64,000 nucleotides of DNA from CAWCXF01 sp963799455 (lineage in GTDB: Bacteria; Pseudomonadota; Alphaproteobacteria; Rhodobacterales; Rhodobacteraceae), in assembly GCA_963799455.1 (NCBI GenBank), contig CAWCXF010000008.1, positions 1,674,001-1,738,000 of the forward strand, read 5' to 3'. Shown here in pieces: positions 15,075-23,335 of the stretch. Below the pieces are notes generated by a model that saw nothing but the letters and a program-made list of their open reading frames with translations, made no database searches and was not told the origin of the DNA. A program made the translations under genes and the position numbers. Each line of letters opens with the position of its first letter. Position 1 is the stretch's first letter.

Positions 15075-16760
15075 TCACCCCGCCTCCACCGCGAGCCCCT
15101 CGCCCTCGCCCCGCCTCAGCGTCTGATACCGCCCCGGCTCCAGCGCCACCCAGCCGCTCGCGGCGCCGTCGGGCCAGATCACCCGCGCCCGGACGCCCTC
15201 GGCCTGGTCGCCCAGGCCGAAATGCTCCGGCCCCGCCGCGCCGCCCGCGTGGCCGCCGCCGACCGTGACCTCGCGCGACCAGCGCCGGCCGCCGGCCTCG
15301 ACCTCGATCCAGGCGCCCACCGCGTTCCGGTTGGGGCCGGGCTGCTCCAGGGCGACCCCGACCCACCCCCCCGGCGTCTTCGTGACGTTGCGATAGGCCA
15401 GCATCGGCGCGCGGCGGTTGACGACCACCAGGTCGAGCCGCCCGTCGAGGTCGAGATCCGCGAGCGCGGCACCCCGCCCGCGCGCCATCGAGGCCACGCC
15501 GGCCTCGACCGACGCCTCCTCGAACGTCGCGTCCTCGCGCTGCATCAGCAGGTTGTCGGGGTCGTCCATGGCGAGACCCGGCATCTGCTCGACGTTGCCC
15601 TTGGCGACGAAGAGGTCGTCGCGCCCGTCGAGATCCACGTCGCCGAAGGCCGCGTGCCAGCCCGTCGAGGGCCGCCCGTCGCCGCCCGCATGCGGCCGGT
15701 GCGCGGTGGCGCCGCGCGCGTAGGGGGCGTCGGCGTAGCTGGGGCCGGTGGCGCCGGGCTCGAGCGACTGCAGCCGCTGGTCGCCCATCGAGGTGAGGTA
15801 GACCTCGGGCAGCCCGTCCCCGTCGAGGTCGCGCGAGGCGATGCCCATGCCCCACAGGGCGTAGGGACGCCAACCATCCTCGGGGCCGTAGGGCCGGGGC
15901 ACGGGCTCCATCGCCCACAGCTCCTCCTGGCCGTCGCGGACGTAGTACTGCCGGTCGTTGCTCACGCGCAGATCCGCCCGCCCCCGCCGGCCCCAGTCGG
16001 TGAACAGCATCGACAGCGCGCAGCGGCCGGGGAGGGCGAGCGGCGCGCCGTAGCCCTCCGCCTCGGGGCGCCACAGGCTCAGCGCGTCGCAGGCCTCGAA
16101 CGGCCCCGTGGGGTCGGCGCGATCGACGTAGCGGCCGAAGGCCAGCGTCGGGAGCGCCTGCCCACGCTCCCAGGTGGCCGAGAAGGCGGTGGTCCAGCGG
16201 TCGCCGCCCGCGAGCCGCGGGTCGGCGAAGGGGCCCGTCTCGAAGGGCGCGAAGGCGCAGCCGGGGCCGCCGCGCAGCAGCGCGTCGGGGCCCGCGCGCA
16301 GCACCGCGAGGTCGAGCCACCCGTCGCCGTCGAGATCGAGCGGATAGGCCCCCGTGACGCCCGCGAGCGCCGCCGCCTCGGGCGTGGCCTCCTCGAAGCG
16401 CATCCCGCCGCGGTTGCGCATCAGCACGGCGGGGCTCGCGCCGCCCGCGGCGTAGAGGTCGGGGAGCCGGTCGCCGTCGCAGTCGAGCACCGCCACGCCC
16501 CCGCCCACGAAGTGCTCCCAGCCGCCGCCGTAGACGTGAGGGGGCAGGGCGACGGGCTCGAAGCGCGGCCCCCCGCTAGCCGCGCGCGGTCCGGCGGCGG
16601 CTGGAACGGGCGCCGCGGCGGAGCGCGCGGTGGCGCCGGCCGGATCCGCCGAAGCCTGGCCTGCCGCGCAGAGGGCCGCGAGGCCCATGGCGGCCGACAG
16701 GCGCCTCGCCCGTCCGGGAGCGGGCCGCTTCGGAGAAGGCGGTGGGTGGAAATGAGGCAT
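15075..16760 (-). CDS. exported CRTAC1-like protein with FG-GAP repeats and an ASPIC/UnbV domain
   Basis: A 561-residue secreted protein. After a signal peptide (MGLAALCAAGQASA) there are several FG-GAP/VCBS calcium-type repeats that build a beta-propeller: VAVLDCDGDRLPDLY, YPLDLDGDGWLDLAV, IASRDLDGDGLPEVYL, GDVDLDGRDDLFVAKG and ALADLDLDGRLDLVVVN. The C-terminus is an ASPIC/UnbV domain (WVGVALEQPGPNRNAVGAWIEVEAGG, GPEHFGLGDQAEGVRARVIWPDG). The biochemical role is unknown. It converges on the peroxidase region and such genes often travel with di-heme peroxidases. Start chosen at ATG 16760; ATG 16688 would also leave a signal peptide. Confidence 0.85.
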   Translation of the reverse strand: MPHFHPPPSPKRPAPGRARRLSAAMGLAALCAAGQASADPAGATARSAAAPVPAAAGPRAASGGPRFEPVALPPHVYGGGWEHFVGGGVAVLDCDGDRLPDLYAAGGASPAVLMRNRGGMRFEEATPEAAALAGVTGAYPLDLDGDGWLDLAVLRAGPDALLRGGPGCAFAPFETGPFADPRLAGGDRWTTAFSATWERGQALPTLAFGRYVDRADPTGPFEACDALSLWRPEAEGYGAPLALPGRCALSMLFTDWGRRGRADLRVSNDRQYYVRDGQEELWAMEPVPRPYGPEDGWRPYALWGMGIASRDLDGDGLPEVYLTSMGDQRLQSLEPGATGPSYADAPYARGATAHRPHAGGDGRPSTGWHAAFGDVDLDGRDDLFVAKGNVEQMPGLAMDDPDNLLMQREDATFEEASVEAGVASMARGRGAALADLDLDGRLDLVVVNRRAPMLAYRNVTKTPGGWVGVALEQPGPNRNAVGAWIEVEAGGRRWSREVTVGGGHAGGAAGPEHFGLGDQAEGVRARVIWPDGAASGWVALEPGRYQTLRRGEGEGLAVEAG

Positions 16761-17354
16761 CGGCGGGACTCGGGCAGTGGGCCACGACGATGCCGCCCGG
16801 CCCCGCCGCGCGCAAGCCGCCGCGCTCTGCGCCCCGCGCTTCCCTGCCGCCCACCGTGCGCCCACCGTGCGCCCACCGTGCGGCCGCGACCCGCCCGACG
16901 CCTCTCGCGGACCGTCCCGCCCTCGCCGGGCACGGCGCGCCCGCTCGTCCCAGCCGAGCTTCGCTCCGTCCCAGCCGAGCTTCGCTCCGTCCCAGTTCGT
17001 GCCGCCCGGCCTCGGCCTCCCGGCGACCGGCATCGCGCGCACCGCTCGCCGCCACCCTGCCGAGCCCCCGCTGCCCGCCGCGAGCCTCGCCTCGCTCCGC
17101 CCGTGCTCCCCGACGGTGCCGTCGCGCATGGGCTCGGAGCACCCGACCGTCATCCCCTCGCAGGCGCCCCGGACCTTCTTCCGCCCCGCCGCCTTCCGTC
17201 CCGCCGCCTTCCGCCCCGCCGCGCGCTCGCGGCCCAGGCCGCCGTGGACCCGTCCGGGGTTTCTTGCCCCCCCGCGCGCGCTGCGCTAGCGTCCGGCCAC
17301 GCCGCCGGCGGGCGCGAGATCCGCCGCGGACCCGAACCCAGGGAGAGGATGCCC
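16761..17354. other. 594-base intergenic region upstream of xylF, rich in short repeats
   Basis: It holds three copies of GCCCACCGTGC (16849-16881), about 2.4 copies of a 21-bp unit beginning CGTCCCAGCCGAG (16946-16995), and a run of CCGCCTTCCG/CCCCG words near 17190-17225. The xylF promoter candidate lies at its downstream end. No gene is supported; frames on both strands are low complexity. Confidence 0.6.
17264..17292 (+). promoter_or_regulatory. candidate sigma-70 promoter of xylF
   Basis: TTGCCC (17264-17269) and TAGCGT (17287-17292) are separated by 17 bases, 63 bases before the xylF start. The same layout (TTGCCG-17-TAGCTT) is found ahead of xylH. Both -10 elements sit in a shared CGCTAGC word. 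Confidence 0.6.
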
Positions 17355-18380
17355 ATGAGACTGTTCGCTACGGCCGCGGCGATGGCCGCGCTGCTCGGCA
17401 CCACGGCGCTGGCGCAGGACGGCCCCACCGTCGGCGTGAGCTGGTCGAACTTCCAGGAGGAGCGCTGGAAGACCGACGAGGCCGCGATCAAGGCCGCGCT
17501 GGAGGAGGCCGGCGCCGAGTACGTCTCGGCCGACGCGCAATCCTCCTCCTCCAAGCAGCTGTCGGACATCGAGAGCCTGATCGCCCAAGGGGTGGACGCG
17601 CTCATCATCCTGGCCCAGGACGCCCAGGCGATCGGGCCGGCGGTGGACGCCGCCGCCAACGAGGGCATCCCGGTGGTCGCCTACGACCGGCTGATCGAGG
17701 ACGACCGCGCCTTCTACCTCACCTTCGACAACGTCGAGGTCGGCCGGATGCAGGCCCGCGCCGTGCTCGAGCAGGCGCCCGAGGGCAACTACGTCATGAT
17801 CAAGGGCTCGCCCGCCGACCCCAACGCCGACTTCCTGCGCGGCGGCCAGCAGGAGGTGCTCCAGGACGCCATCGATTCGGGCGACGTCACCATCGTCGGC
17901 GAGGCCTACACCGACGGCTGGCTGCCCGCCAACGCCCAGCGCAACATGGAGCAGATCCTGACCGCGCAGGACAACGAGGTGGACGCCGTGGTGGCCTCGA
18001 ACGACGGCACCGCGGGCGGCGCCGTCGCGGCGCTGACCTCCCAGGGGATGCAGGGCATCCCGGTCTCGGGCCAGGACGCCGACCACGCCGCGCTCAACCG
18101 CATCGCCAAGGGCACCCAGACCGTGTCGGTGTTCAAGGACTCGCGCGACCTCGGCCGGCGCGCCGGCGAGATCGCCATCGAGCTGGCGGGCGGCGCCGAG
18201 CTGTCGGCGATCGAGGGCGCCGAGGAGTGGACCTCGCCCGGCGACACCACGCTCTGGGCCGAGTTCCTCGATCCGATCCCGATCACGACGGACAACCTCG
18301 ACGTGGTCGTGGACGCCGGCTGGATCGACCAGGCGACGCTCTGCCAGGGCGTCACGGACGGCCCTCCGCCCTGCGAGTAG
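17355..18380 (+). CDS. xylF: D-xylose ABC transporter substrate-binding protein XylF
   Basis: A 341-residue periplasmic binding protein for D-xylose. It has a signal peptide (MRLFATAAAMAALLGTTALA/QD) and the XylF blocks VGVSWSNFQEERWKTDEAAI, SLIAQGVDALIILAQDAQAI, VVAYDRLIEDDRAFYLTFDN, NYVMIKGSPADPNADFLRGG and VVASNDGTAGGAVAAL. The run WKTDEA and the DRLI stretch are hallmarks of xylose binders as against ribose binders. ATG 17355 is used because GGGAGAGG lies just upstream; ATG 17349 is two codons earlier. The importer partners xylHG begin 481 bases downstream with their own promoter candidate. Confidence 0.95.
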   Translation: MRLFATAAAMAALLGTTALAQDGPTVGVSWSNFQEERWKTDEAAIKAALEEAGAEYVSADAQSSSSKQLSDIESLIAQGVDALIILAQDAQAIGPAVDAAANEGIPVVAYDRLIEDDRAFYLTFDNVEVGRMQARAVLEQAPEGNYVMIKGSPADPNADFLRGGQQEVLQDAIDSGDVTIVGEAYTDGWLPANAQRNMEQILTAQDNEVDAVVASNDGTAGGAVAALTSQGMQGIPVSGQDADHAALNRIAKGTQTVSVFKDSRDLGRRAGEIAIELAGGAELSAIEGAEEWTSPGDTTLWAEFLDPIPITTDNLDVVVDAGWIDQATLCQGVTDGPPPCE

Positions 18381-18861
18381 GATCGTCGGCGCGCCGCATC
18401 GCAGCCGGAGGCGGGCCGTGAGCCCGCGTCCGCCGCGAGGCTCGTCCGCCTCGGACCCGACGCCGAGCGCCGAGGCAGGCGGCGCGCCGGGCGATCGGCG
18501 CCGCCGCGAGCGGAGGGGCGCCGCCTCGGCCGACGCCCGCCCCGACAGGGCGCTCCACGACGAGGGGATCTTCGACGGGCACGGCCCGATCGTCCGCGAC
18601 GGCGGCTCCGGCGCCCCGCTCGTCGCCCACCGACCGCTCCGCGGGGCGCGGGGCCGCCCTCGTCCGATCGGGGCGCCGGCTCGGGGCCCGCGAGGCGACA
18701 GGCATCGGGGATCGCGTCCGCAACGGCATGGCCGGGGCGCCCGAGCGCTTCTGCCGACCTGAAGGGCGGGAGCGCCGGAGCGGTCGTTGCCGCGTGCTCC
18801 CACCTTCGCTAGCTTCGACGAAGCCCGTCCCGGAGCGACGGGCGCCGGCCAGGAGGCCCGC
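18381..18861. other. intergenic region between xylF and xylH
   Basis: No gene is supported in these 481 bases; frames are open but arginine/proline-rich. The only signals are the xylH promoter candidate and AGGAGG (18851-18856) before xylH. The gap suggests that xylF and xylHG can be expressed at different levels. Confidence 0.5.
18787..18815 (+). promoter_or_regulatory. candidate sigma-70 promoter of xylHG
   Basis: TTGCCG (18787-18792) and TAGCTT (18810-18815) are 17 bases apart, 47 bases before the xylH start. It resembles the xylF promoter candidate in both hexamers and spacing. Confidence 0.55.
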
Positions 18862-20181
18862 ATGGCCCAGACCGACACGCTGCCCGCGCCGCCCGGCGCC
18901 CCGCGCCGCAGCTTCCTCTCGGCGCTCGAGATCGACACGCGGCTCCTGGGCATGATCGGCGCCTTCGTCGTCATCTGCCTGGTGTTCAACGCGCTGACCG
19001 GCGGGATCTTCGACGGGCGGTTCCTGACGCCGCGCAACGTCTTCAACCTCACCATCCAGACCGTCTCGGTGGCCATCATGGCGACCGGCATGGTGTTCGT
19101 GATCGTCACCCGCAACATCGACCTCAGCGTGGGCTCGCTGCTGGCCACCGCCTCCGCCGTGATGGCGATGACCCAGACGCAGTGGCTGCCGGACCTCCTC
19201 GGCCTGCCGCTCGACCACTGGGCGATCGCGCCCCTGGCGATCGTCGCGGGCCTCCTCACGGGCGCGGCGATCGGCGCGTTCCAGGGCTGGCTGGTCGGCT
19301 ACCTCGCCATCCCCGCCTTCATCGTCACGCTGGGGGGGCTGCTCGTGTGGCGCAACGTCGCGTGGTATCTGACGAGCGGGCAGACCATCGGCCCGCTCGA
19401 CCCGACCTTCCTGCGGATGGGCGGCATCGGCGGCACGCTCGGCGTCACCTGGTCGTGGATCCTGGCCCTCGCGGCCGCCGCGGTCGCCGTCTGGGCGCTG
19501 TGGGGCGCGCGACGCGGCCGCGCCGCGCACGGCTTCCCCGTCAAGCCCGCCTGGGCCGAGGCGGCGCTGTCGGCCCTCGTCGCGGGCGCCATCCTCGGCT
19601 TCACCGCGATCCTGAACGCCTACGAGGTGCCGCGCCGCGTGCTGGAGCGGCGCTTCGAGGCGAGGGGCGAGGTCATGCCCGAGGGGCTCGTGCAGGGCTA
19701 CGGGCTGCCCTACTCGGTGCTCCTGCTGATCGCGGTGGCGATCGTCATGACGGTGGTGGCGCGGCGCACGCGCTTCGGGCGCTACGTCTTCGCCACCGGC
19801 GGCAACCCCGACGCGGCGGAGCTGTCGGGGATCGACACCAAGATGCTCACGGTCAAGATCTTCGCGCTCCTCGGCGCGCTCGGCGCGCTCTCGGCGGTGG
19901 TCGCCTCGGCGCGGCTCGCCAACCACACCAACGACATCGGCACCTTGGACGAGTTGCGCGTGATCGCGGCCGCCGTGATCGGCGGCACCGCGCTCTCGGG
20001 CGGGGTCGGCACCATCTACGGCGCCATCCTCGGCGCGCTCATCATGCAGTCGCTCCAGTCGGGCATGGCCATGGTCGGCGTGGACGCGCCGTTCCAGAAC
20101 ATCGTCGTGGGCGCCGTGCTGGTGCTCGCGGTGCTGATCGACATCCTCTACCGCCGGCGCACCGGCGGGAGGCGGACATGA
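18862..20181 (+). CDS. xylH: D-xylose ABC transporter permease XylH
   Basis: A 439-residue inner-membrane permease with about 11 hydrophobic helices. Motifs are IMATGMVFVIVTRNIDLSVGS, IPAFIVTLGGLLVWRNVAW, GRYVFATGGNPDAAELSGI and the late VIGGTALSGGVGTIYGAILGALI. A large central insertion between helices (about residues 210-290) is characteristic of XylH and makes it longer than RbsC-type permeases. AGGAGG is 6 bases before ATG 18862. Its stop overlaps the xylG start (ATGA). It forms the xylose channel with XylG and takes substrate from XylF. Confidence 0.95.
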   Translation: MAQTDTLPAPPGAPRRSFLSALEIDTRLLGMIGAFVVICLVFNALTGGIFDGRFLTPRNVFNLTIQTVSVAIMATGMVFVIVTRNIDLSVGSLLATASAVMAMTQTQWLPDLLGLPLDHWAIAPLAIVAGLLTGAAIGAFQGWLVGYLAIPAFIVTLGGLLVWRNVAWYLTSGQTIGPLDPTFLRMGGIGGTLGVTWSWILALAAAAVAVWALWGARRGRAAHGFPVKPAWAEAALSALVAGAILGFTAILNAYEVPRRVLERRFEARGEVMPEGLVQGYGLPYSVLLLIAVAIVMTVVARRTRFGRYVFATGGNPDAAELSGIDTKMLTVKIFALLGALGALSAVVASARLANHTNDIGTLDELRVIAAAVIGGTALSGGVGTIYGAILGALIMQSLQSGMAMVGVDAPFQNIVVGAVLVLAVLIDILYRRRTGGRRT

Positions 20182-20996
20182 GCGGGGCGACCGCGCCCGG
20201 CGGGGCCGGCGCCGGGCGCCCGCCCCCGGCGGTGGACCGCACGGGCACGCCGCTCGTCTCGATGCGCAGCATCGCCATCGCCTTCGGTGGCGTGCGCGCG
20301 GTGGACGACGTGAGCGTGGACCTCTGGCCGGGCGAGGTCGTGGGCCTCCTTGGCCACAACGGCGCCGGCAAGTCCACGCTGATCAAGATCCTGTCGGGCG
20401 CCTACCAGGCCGATTCCGGCAGCATCGAGATCGAGGGCCGGCCGGTCCAGATCCGCAACCCGCGCGACGCGCGCGCGCACAACGTCGAGACGATCTACCA
20501 GACGCTCGCGCTCGCCGACAACCTCGACGCGAGCGCCAACGTCTTCCTCGGGCGCGAGATCACGGGCCCGCTCGGGCTCGTGGACGACGACGCGATGGAG
20601 GCCGAGACGCGGCGCATCATGGGCCGCCTCAACCCCAACTTCTCGCGCTTCGCGGACCCCGTCTCGGCGCTCTCGGGCGGCCAGCGCCAGTCGGTGGCGA
20701 TCGCGCGCGCGGTCTACTTCGACGCGCGCATCCTCATCATGGACGAGCCCACCGCCGCGCTCGGGCCCCAGGAGACCAAGATGGTGGCCGAGCTGATCGC
20801 CCAGCTCAAGGCGGAGGGCCTGGGCATCTTCCTCATCTCCCACGACATCCACGAGGTCATGCGGCTGTGCGACCGCGCCAGCGTGATGAAGAACGGCAAG
20901 CTCGTGGGCACCGTGGACGTGGGCGAGGTGACCGACGACGACCTGCTCGGCATGATCATCCTCGGCAAGCGGCCTGAGGAGGCCGCGGCGGGATAG
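20178..20996 (+). CDS. xylG: xylose ABC transporter ATP-binding protein XylG (single-domain type)
   Basis: A 272-residue ATPase, half the size of E. coli XylG, as in many alphaproteobacterial sugar importers where two copies dimerise. Walker A is GHNGAGKST, the Q-loop YQTLALADN, signature LSGGQRQS, Walker B RILIMDEPTAALG and switch His ISHDIHE. FLGREITGPLG also resembles the FrcA protein in this window, so the two ATPases are related. It is translationally coupled to xylH. The downstream gene is on the other strand, so the xylHG operon ends here. Confidence 0.93.
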   Translation: MSGATAPGGAGAGRPPPAVDRTGTPLVSMRSIAIAFGGVRAVDDVSVDLWPGEVVGLLGHNGAGKSTLIKILSGAYQADSGSIEIEGRPVQIRNPRDARAHNVETIYQTLALADNLDASANVFLGREITGPLGLVDDDAMEAETRRIMGRLNPNFSRFADPVSALSGGQRQSVAIARAVYFDARILIMDEPTAALGPQETKMVAELIAQLKAEGLGIFLISHDIHEVMRLCDRASVMKNGKLVGTVDVGEVTDDDLLGMIILGKRPEEAAAG

Positions 20997-21086
20997 GCCC
21001 GGCCGCCGGCCATCGAAGGCGGATCCGGCGCCCGGTCCGTGAGCGGGGCGCGAGCCCACCCCTCGCCCCGAGCGGCTGGGCGCCGC

Positions 21087-21725
21087 TCATCCTTGGCGCA
21101 GCACGAGGTCGGGGGGCCGCGAGCGCGCCTCCACCAGCCGGCCGTTGGGCAGGTCGTTCTCCTCGACGCGGCGCGCGACCTCGGCCTCGGGCAGTCCGTG
21201 GCCGTCCCAGCGGGCGCGCAGGCGGCGCTTCAGCTCGGCCTCGGGCACGGCGATCCGCACCGCGAGGTCGAAGCGCGGCAGCCTGTCCCAGGGCGGCACG
21301 TCGAGCAGCAGGTAGTTGCCCTCCACCAGCACCAGCTCGGCCTCGCGCGGCACCAGCCGCGCGGCCGCGCGCGACAGCTCCAAGGCGCGGTCGAAGACCG
21401 GCACCGCGACGGACGGCTCGTCTCGCGCGCGCAGCCGGGCGAGGGTCGCCGCGAGCCCCGCCGCGTCGAAGGTCTCCGGCGCGCCCTTGCGCGGCCTCAG
21501 GCCCCACGCCTCCAGCACCGCGTCGTCGTAGTGGAACCCGTCCATCGGCACCGTGACGGCGCGCCCCGGCGCGCCGCGGTTCAGCCGCGCCTCCAGCTCG
21601 GCCACGAGCGTGCTCTTGCCCGACCCCGGCGCGCCGGCGATCGCCACGAGGCGCCGCCCGCCCCCTTCGGCGAGGCGGCGCGCGAGGCCGTCGAGATCGA
21701 CCGCCGGCGGGGGAGGGGGCGTCAT
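21087..21725 (-). CDS. P-loop nucleoside/sugar kinase, FrcK-like
   Basis: A 212-residue P-loop kinase of the uridine kinase/pantothenate kinase group. It shows Walker A VAIAGAPGSGKST, the substrate loop VPMDGFHYDDAVL, GAPETFDAAGL, VPVFDRALE and the lid residues VLVEGNYLLL, RFDLAVRIAVPEAELKRRLRARW. The same kind of protein is FrcK beside frcBCA in Sinorhizobium, where its substrate is not settled. Here it lies 12 kb from frcBCA but at the end of the sugar cluster and converges with xylG. Substrate could be a sugar or nucleoside; the FrcK label is by context and similarity. Confidence 0.8.
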   Translation of the reverse strand: MTPPPPPAVDLDGLARRLAEGGGRRLVAIAGAPGSGKSTLVAELEARLNRGAPGRAVTVPMDGFHYDDAVLEAWGLRPRKGAPETFDAAGLAATLARLRARDEPSVAVPVFDRALELSRAAARLVPREAELVLVEGNYLLLDVPPWDRLPRFDLAVRIAVPEAELKRRLRARWDGHGLPEAEVARRVEENDLPNGRLVEARSRPPDLVLRQG

Positions 21726-21774
21726 GGCGCGGGCCTAGCGCGGTCCCCCGCTCGACGCCAGGGTCGGCCCTCGC

Positions 21775-21866
21775 GCCGACGGCGCGGCGGCGAACACGCC
21801 CGCCGACGGCGCGGCGGCGAACACGCCCGCCGACGGCGCGGCGGCGATCGCGCCCGCCGAGGGCGC
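21775..21866 (+). repeat. 27-bp tandem repeat, about 3.4 copies
   Basis: Two exact units starting GCCGACGGCGCGG (21775-21801, 21802-21828), a third with three changes (21829-21855) and a partial fourth. It lies in the 405-base gap between the kinase gene and the radical SAM gene, which otherwise holds no visible gene. Confidence 0.85.
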
Positions 21867-22130
21867 CGCGCGCGTGCCGCGGGCGGGAAGGTGGCTCGTC
21901 GCGGGCCGACGGTCCGCGGTGCGGGCGCGCGGCGGCGGCCCGGCCGCGCTCGCGCCGCCTGACGTTGACGTGAGACGCGTTGCGAGGAAGGGCGCGACGC
22001 TTGATCTCGCCGCGCGGATGCTGTCGCTTCCCCACGGCGCCGCCACGCGGTCCGGCGACCGCCAGGAGCGCCCGGACCCGCCGGGAGCGCCCGAAGCGAA
22101 CGCCCGGAGCGCCCGAGAAGGAGCCGACGC
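21867..22130. other. rest of the divergent gap before the radical SAM gene
   Basis: No gene seen. AAGGAG (22118-22123) is the ribosome site of the TTG-started radical SAM gene. A slightly A/T-richer patch GACGTTGACGTGAGACGCGTTGCGAGG (around 21961-21987) may hold promoter elements, but I cannot define them. Confidence 0.4.
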
Positions 22131-23210
22131 TTGGAGAGCCTCTACTACGTCCTGTGCTGGGCCTGCCACCGCAGGTGCAAGCACTGCTACGAGACACGCT
22201 TCCGCCCCTACGTCCGGGGCGCGCTGCGCGAGGTGGTGGACGAGGCGCGCGCGGCCTTCCCGCGCGTGATCGCCAACCTCCCCAAGCGGCTCGACTACCT
22301 CGACCTCGCCTCGCCCGACGACGACGCGCCCGGCGGCTACCGCCGCAGGCCGGGGCGCATCATCCTGTCGGGCGGCGACGCGCTCGTGGATCCGGTGCGC
22401 GAGGAGGTGCTCTACCCCGCGCTGGAGATGCTGGCGGCCCGCTACAGGGGCCAGGGCGTGCGCGTGATCGTGCAGACCACGGGCGACCTGCTGACGCCCG
22501 CGATCGTCGGCGACCTCCTCTCGCGCGGCGTCTGGATGGTGTCGGTCTCGGGGATGGACGACTTCCACGTCGGGCTCGAAGGCGAGCGCCGCGTGCCGCT
22601 CCAGGAGCGGCTGACGGGTTGGTTCGAGGCCGCCGGCATGGCGGACGCCGCCGCGATGCGCGCCGACGAGGCCACCGCCGCGAAGGGCGCGCGCGGCAAC
22701 GACGGCCCCGTCTACGCCTTCATGGGCGCCACCGACGATGCCTGGATCGGCAAGATCTGGCCCCGCGGGCGGGCCTGGGAGAACTCGCTGTCACGCGCCG
22801 AGATCACCGACAATTTCTGCAACGCCTGGTCGGGGGGGCTCAACTTCCTCGCGCGCGGCCTGTCGGGCTCGGAGGTCTCGATCGACCCGAACGGCGACGT
22901 GTTCCCCTGCTGCCTCAAGACCAAGCGCGCCCTGGGCAACCTGCGCGAGGAGCGGCTCGACGACATCCTGGGCAGCCTCGTGGGTCATCCTGCCTTCGAG
23001 GCGATCTCCATGGGCCACCCCGAGCGCATGGGGCTGGCGCAGGGCTGGGACGTGGAGACCTTCTACGAGGCCTGTCGCACGACGACGCCCGACGGGCGGC
23101 CCTACCGCAACCTCTGCATCGGCTGCGACCGCTTCCACGAGGCGGTGCTGGGCCCCGTGATCGACGCGATCCGCGCCGAGCGCCTGGCGGCGCGCGAGGC
23201 GGCCGAGTAG
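22131..23210 (+). CDS. radical SAM protein with a SPASM-like C-terminus, upstream of a YnjBCD transporter
   Basis: A 359-residue protein. The 4Fe-4S/SAM motif is C12-HRR-C16-KH-C19, followed by a radical SAM barrel (GRIILSGGDALVDP with the GGE-like motif, VIVQTTGDLLTP, WMVSVSGMDDFHVG). The C-terminal third is cysteine-rich (NFCNAW, VFPCCLKTKRALGNL, FYEAC, CIGCDRFHE), like SPASM/twitch domains that bind extra clusters and act on peptides or proteins; SIDPNGDVFPCC is the usual SPASM lead. It starts at TTG 22131 with AAGGAG 7 bases upstream. The ABC genes that follow on the same strand (125-base gap) suggest it acts on, or makes, the transported compound or its cofactor. No precursor peptide was seen. 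Confidence 0.85.
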   Translation: MESLYYVLCWACHRRCKHCYETRFRPYVRGALREVVDEARAAFPRVIANLPKRLDYLDLASPDDDAPGGYRRRPGRIILSGGDALVDPVREEVLYPALEMLAARYRGQGVRVIVQTTGDLLTPAIVGDLLSRGVWMVSVSGMDDFHVGLEGERRVPLQERLTGWFEAAGMADAAAMRADEATAAKGARGNDGPVYAFMGATDDAWIGKIWPRGRAWENSLSRAEITDNFCNAWSGGLNFLARGLSGSEVSIDPNGDVFPCCLKTKRALGNLREERLDDILGSLVGHPAFEAISMGHPERMGLAQGWDVETFYEACRTTTPDGRPYRNLCIGCDRFHEAVLGPVIDAIRAERLAAREAAE

Positions 23211-23335
23211 GGCCTCGGACGACGGGCGCCCCGGGCCGCCGGACCGGGGACGGTGAACCCAGGCCGACGAGCCCCGGCCGATGAAGCTTCGCACGCCGCG
23301 GCTCGCGGCCCCCTCAGGAGAGGAGCCCCCACGCC

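Noticed and set aside
21775..21866. 27-bp repeats considered as a CRISPR array
   Set aside because: Units are directly adjacent without spacers and no cas gene is present; the same holds for the other tandem repeats.
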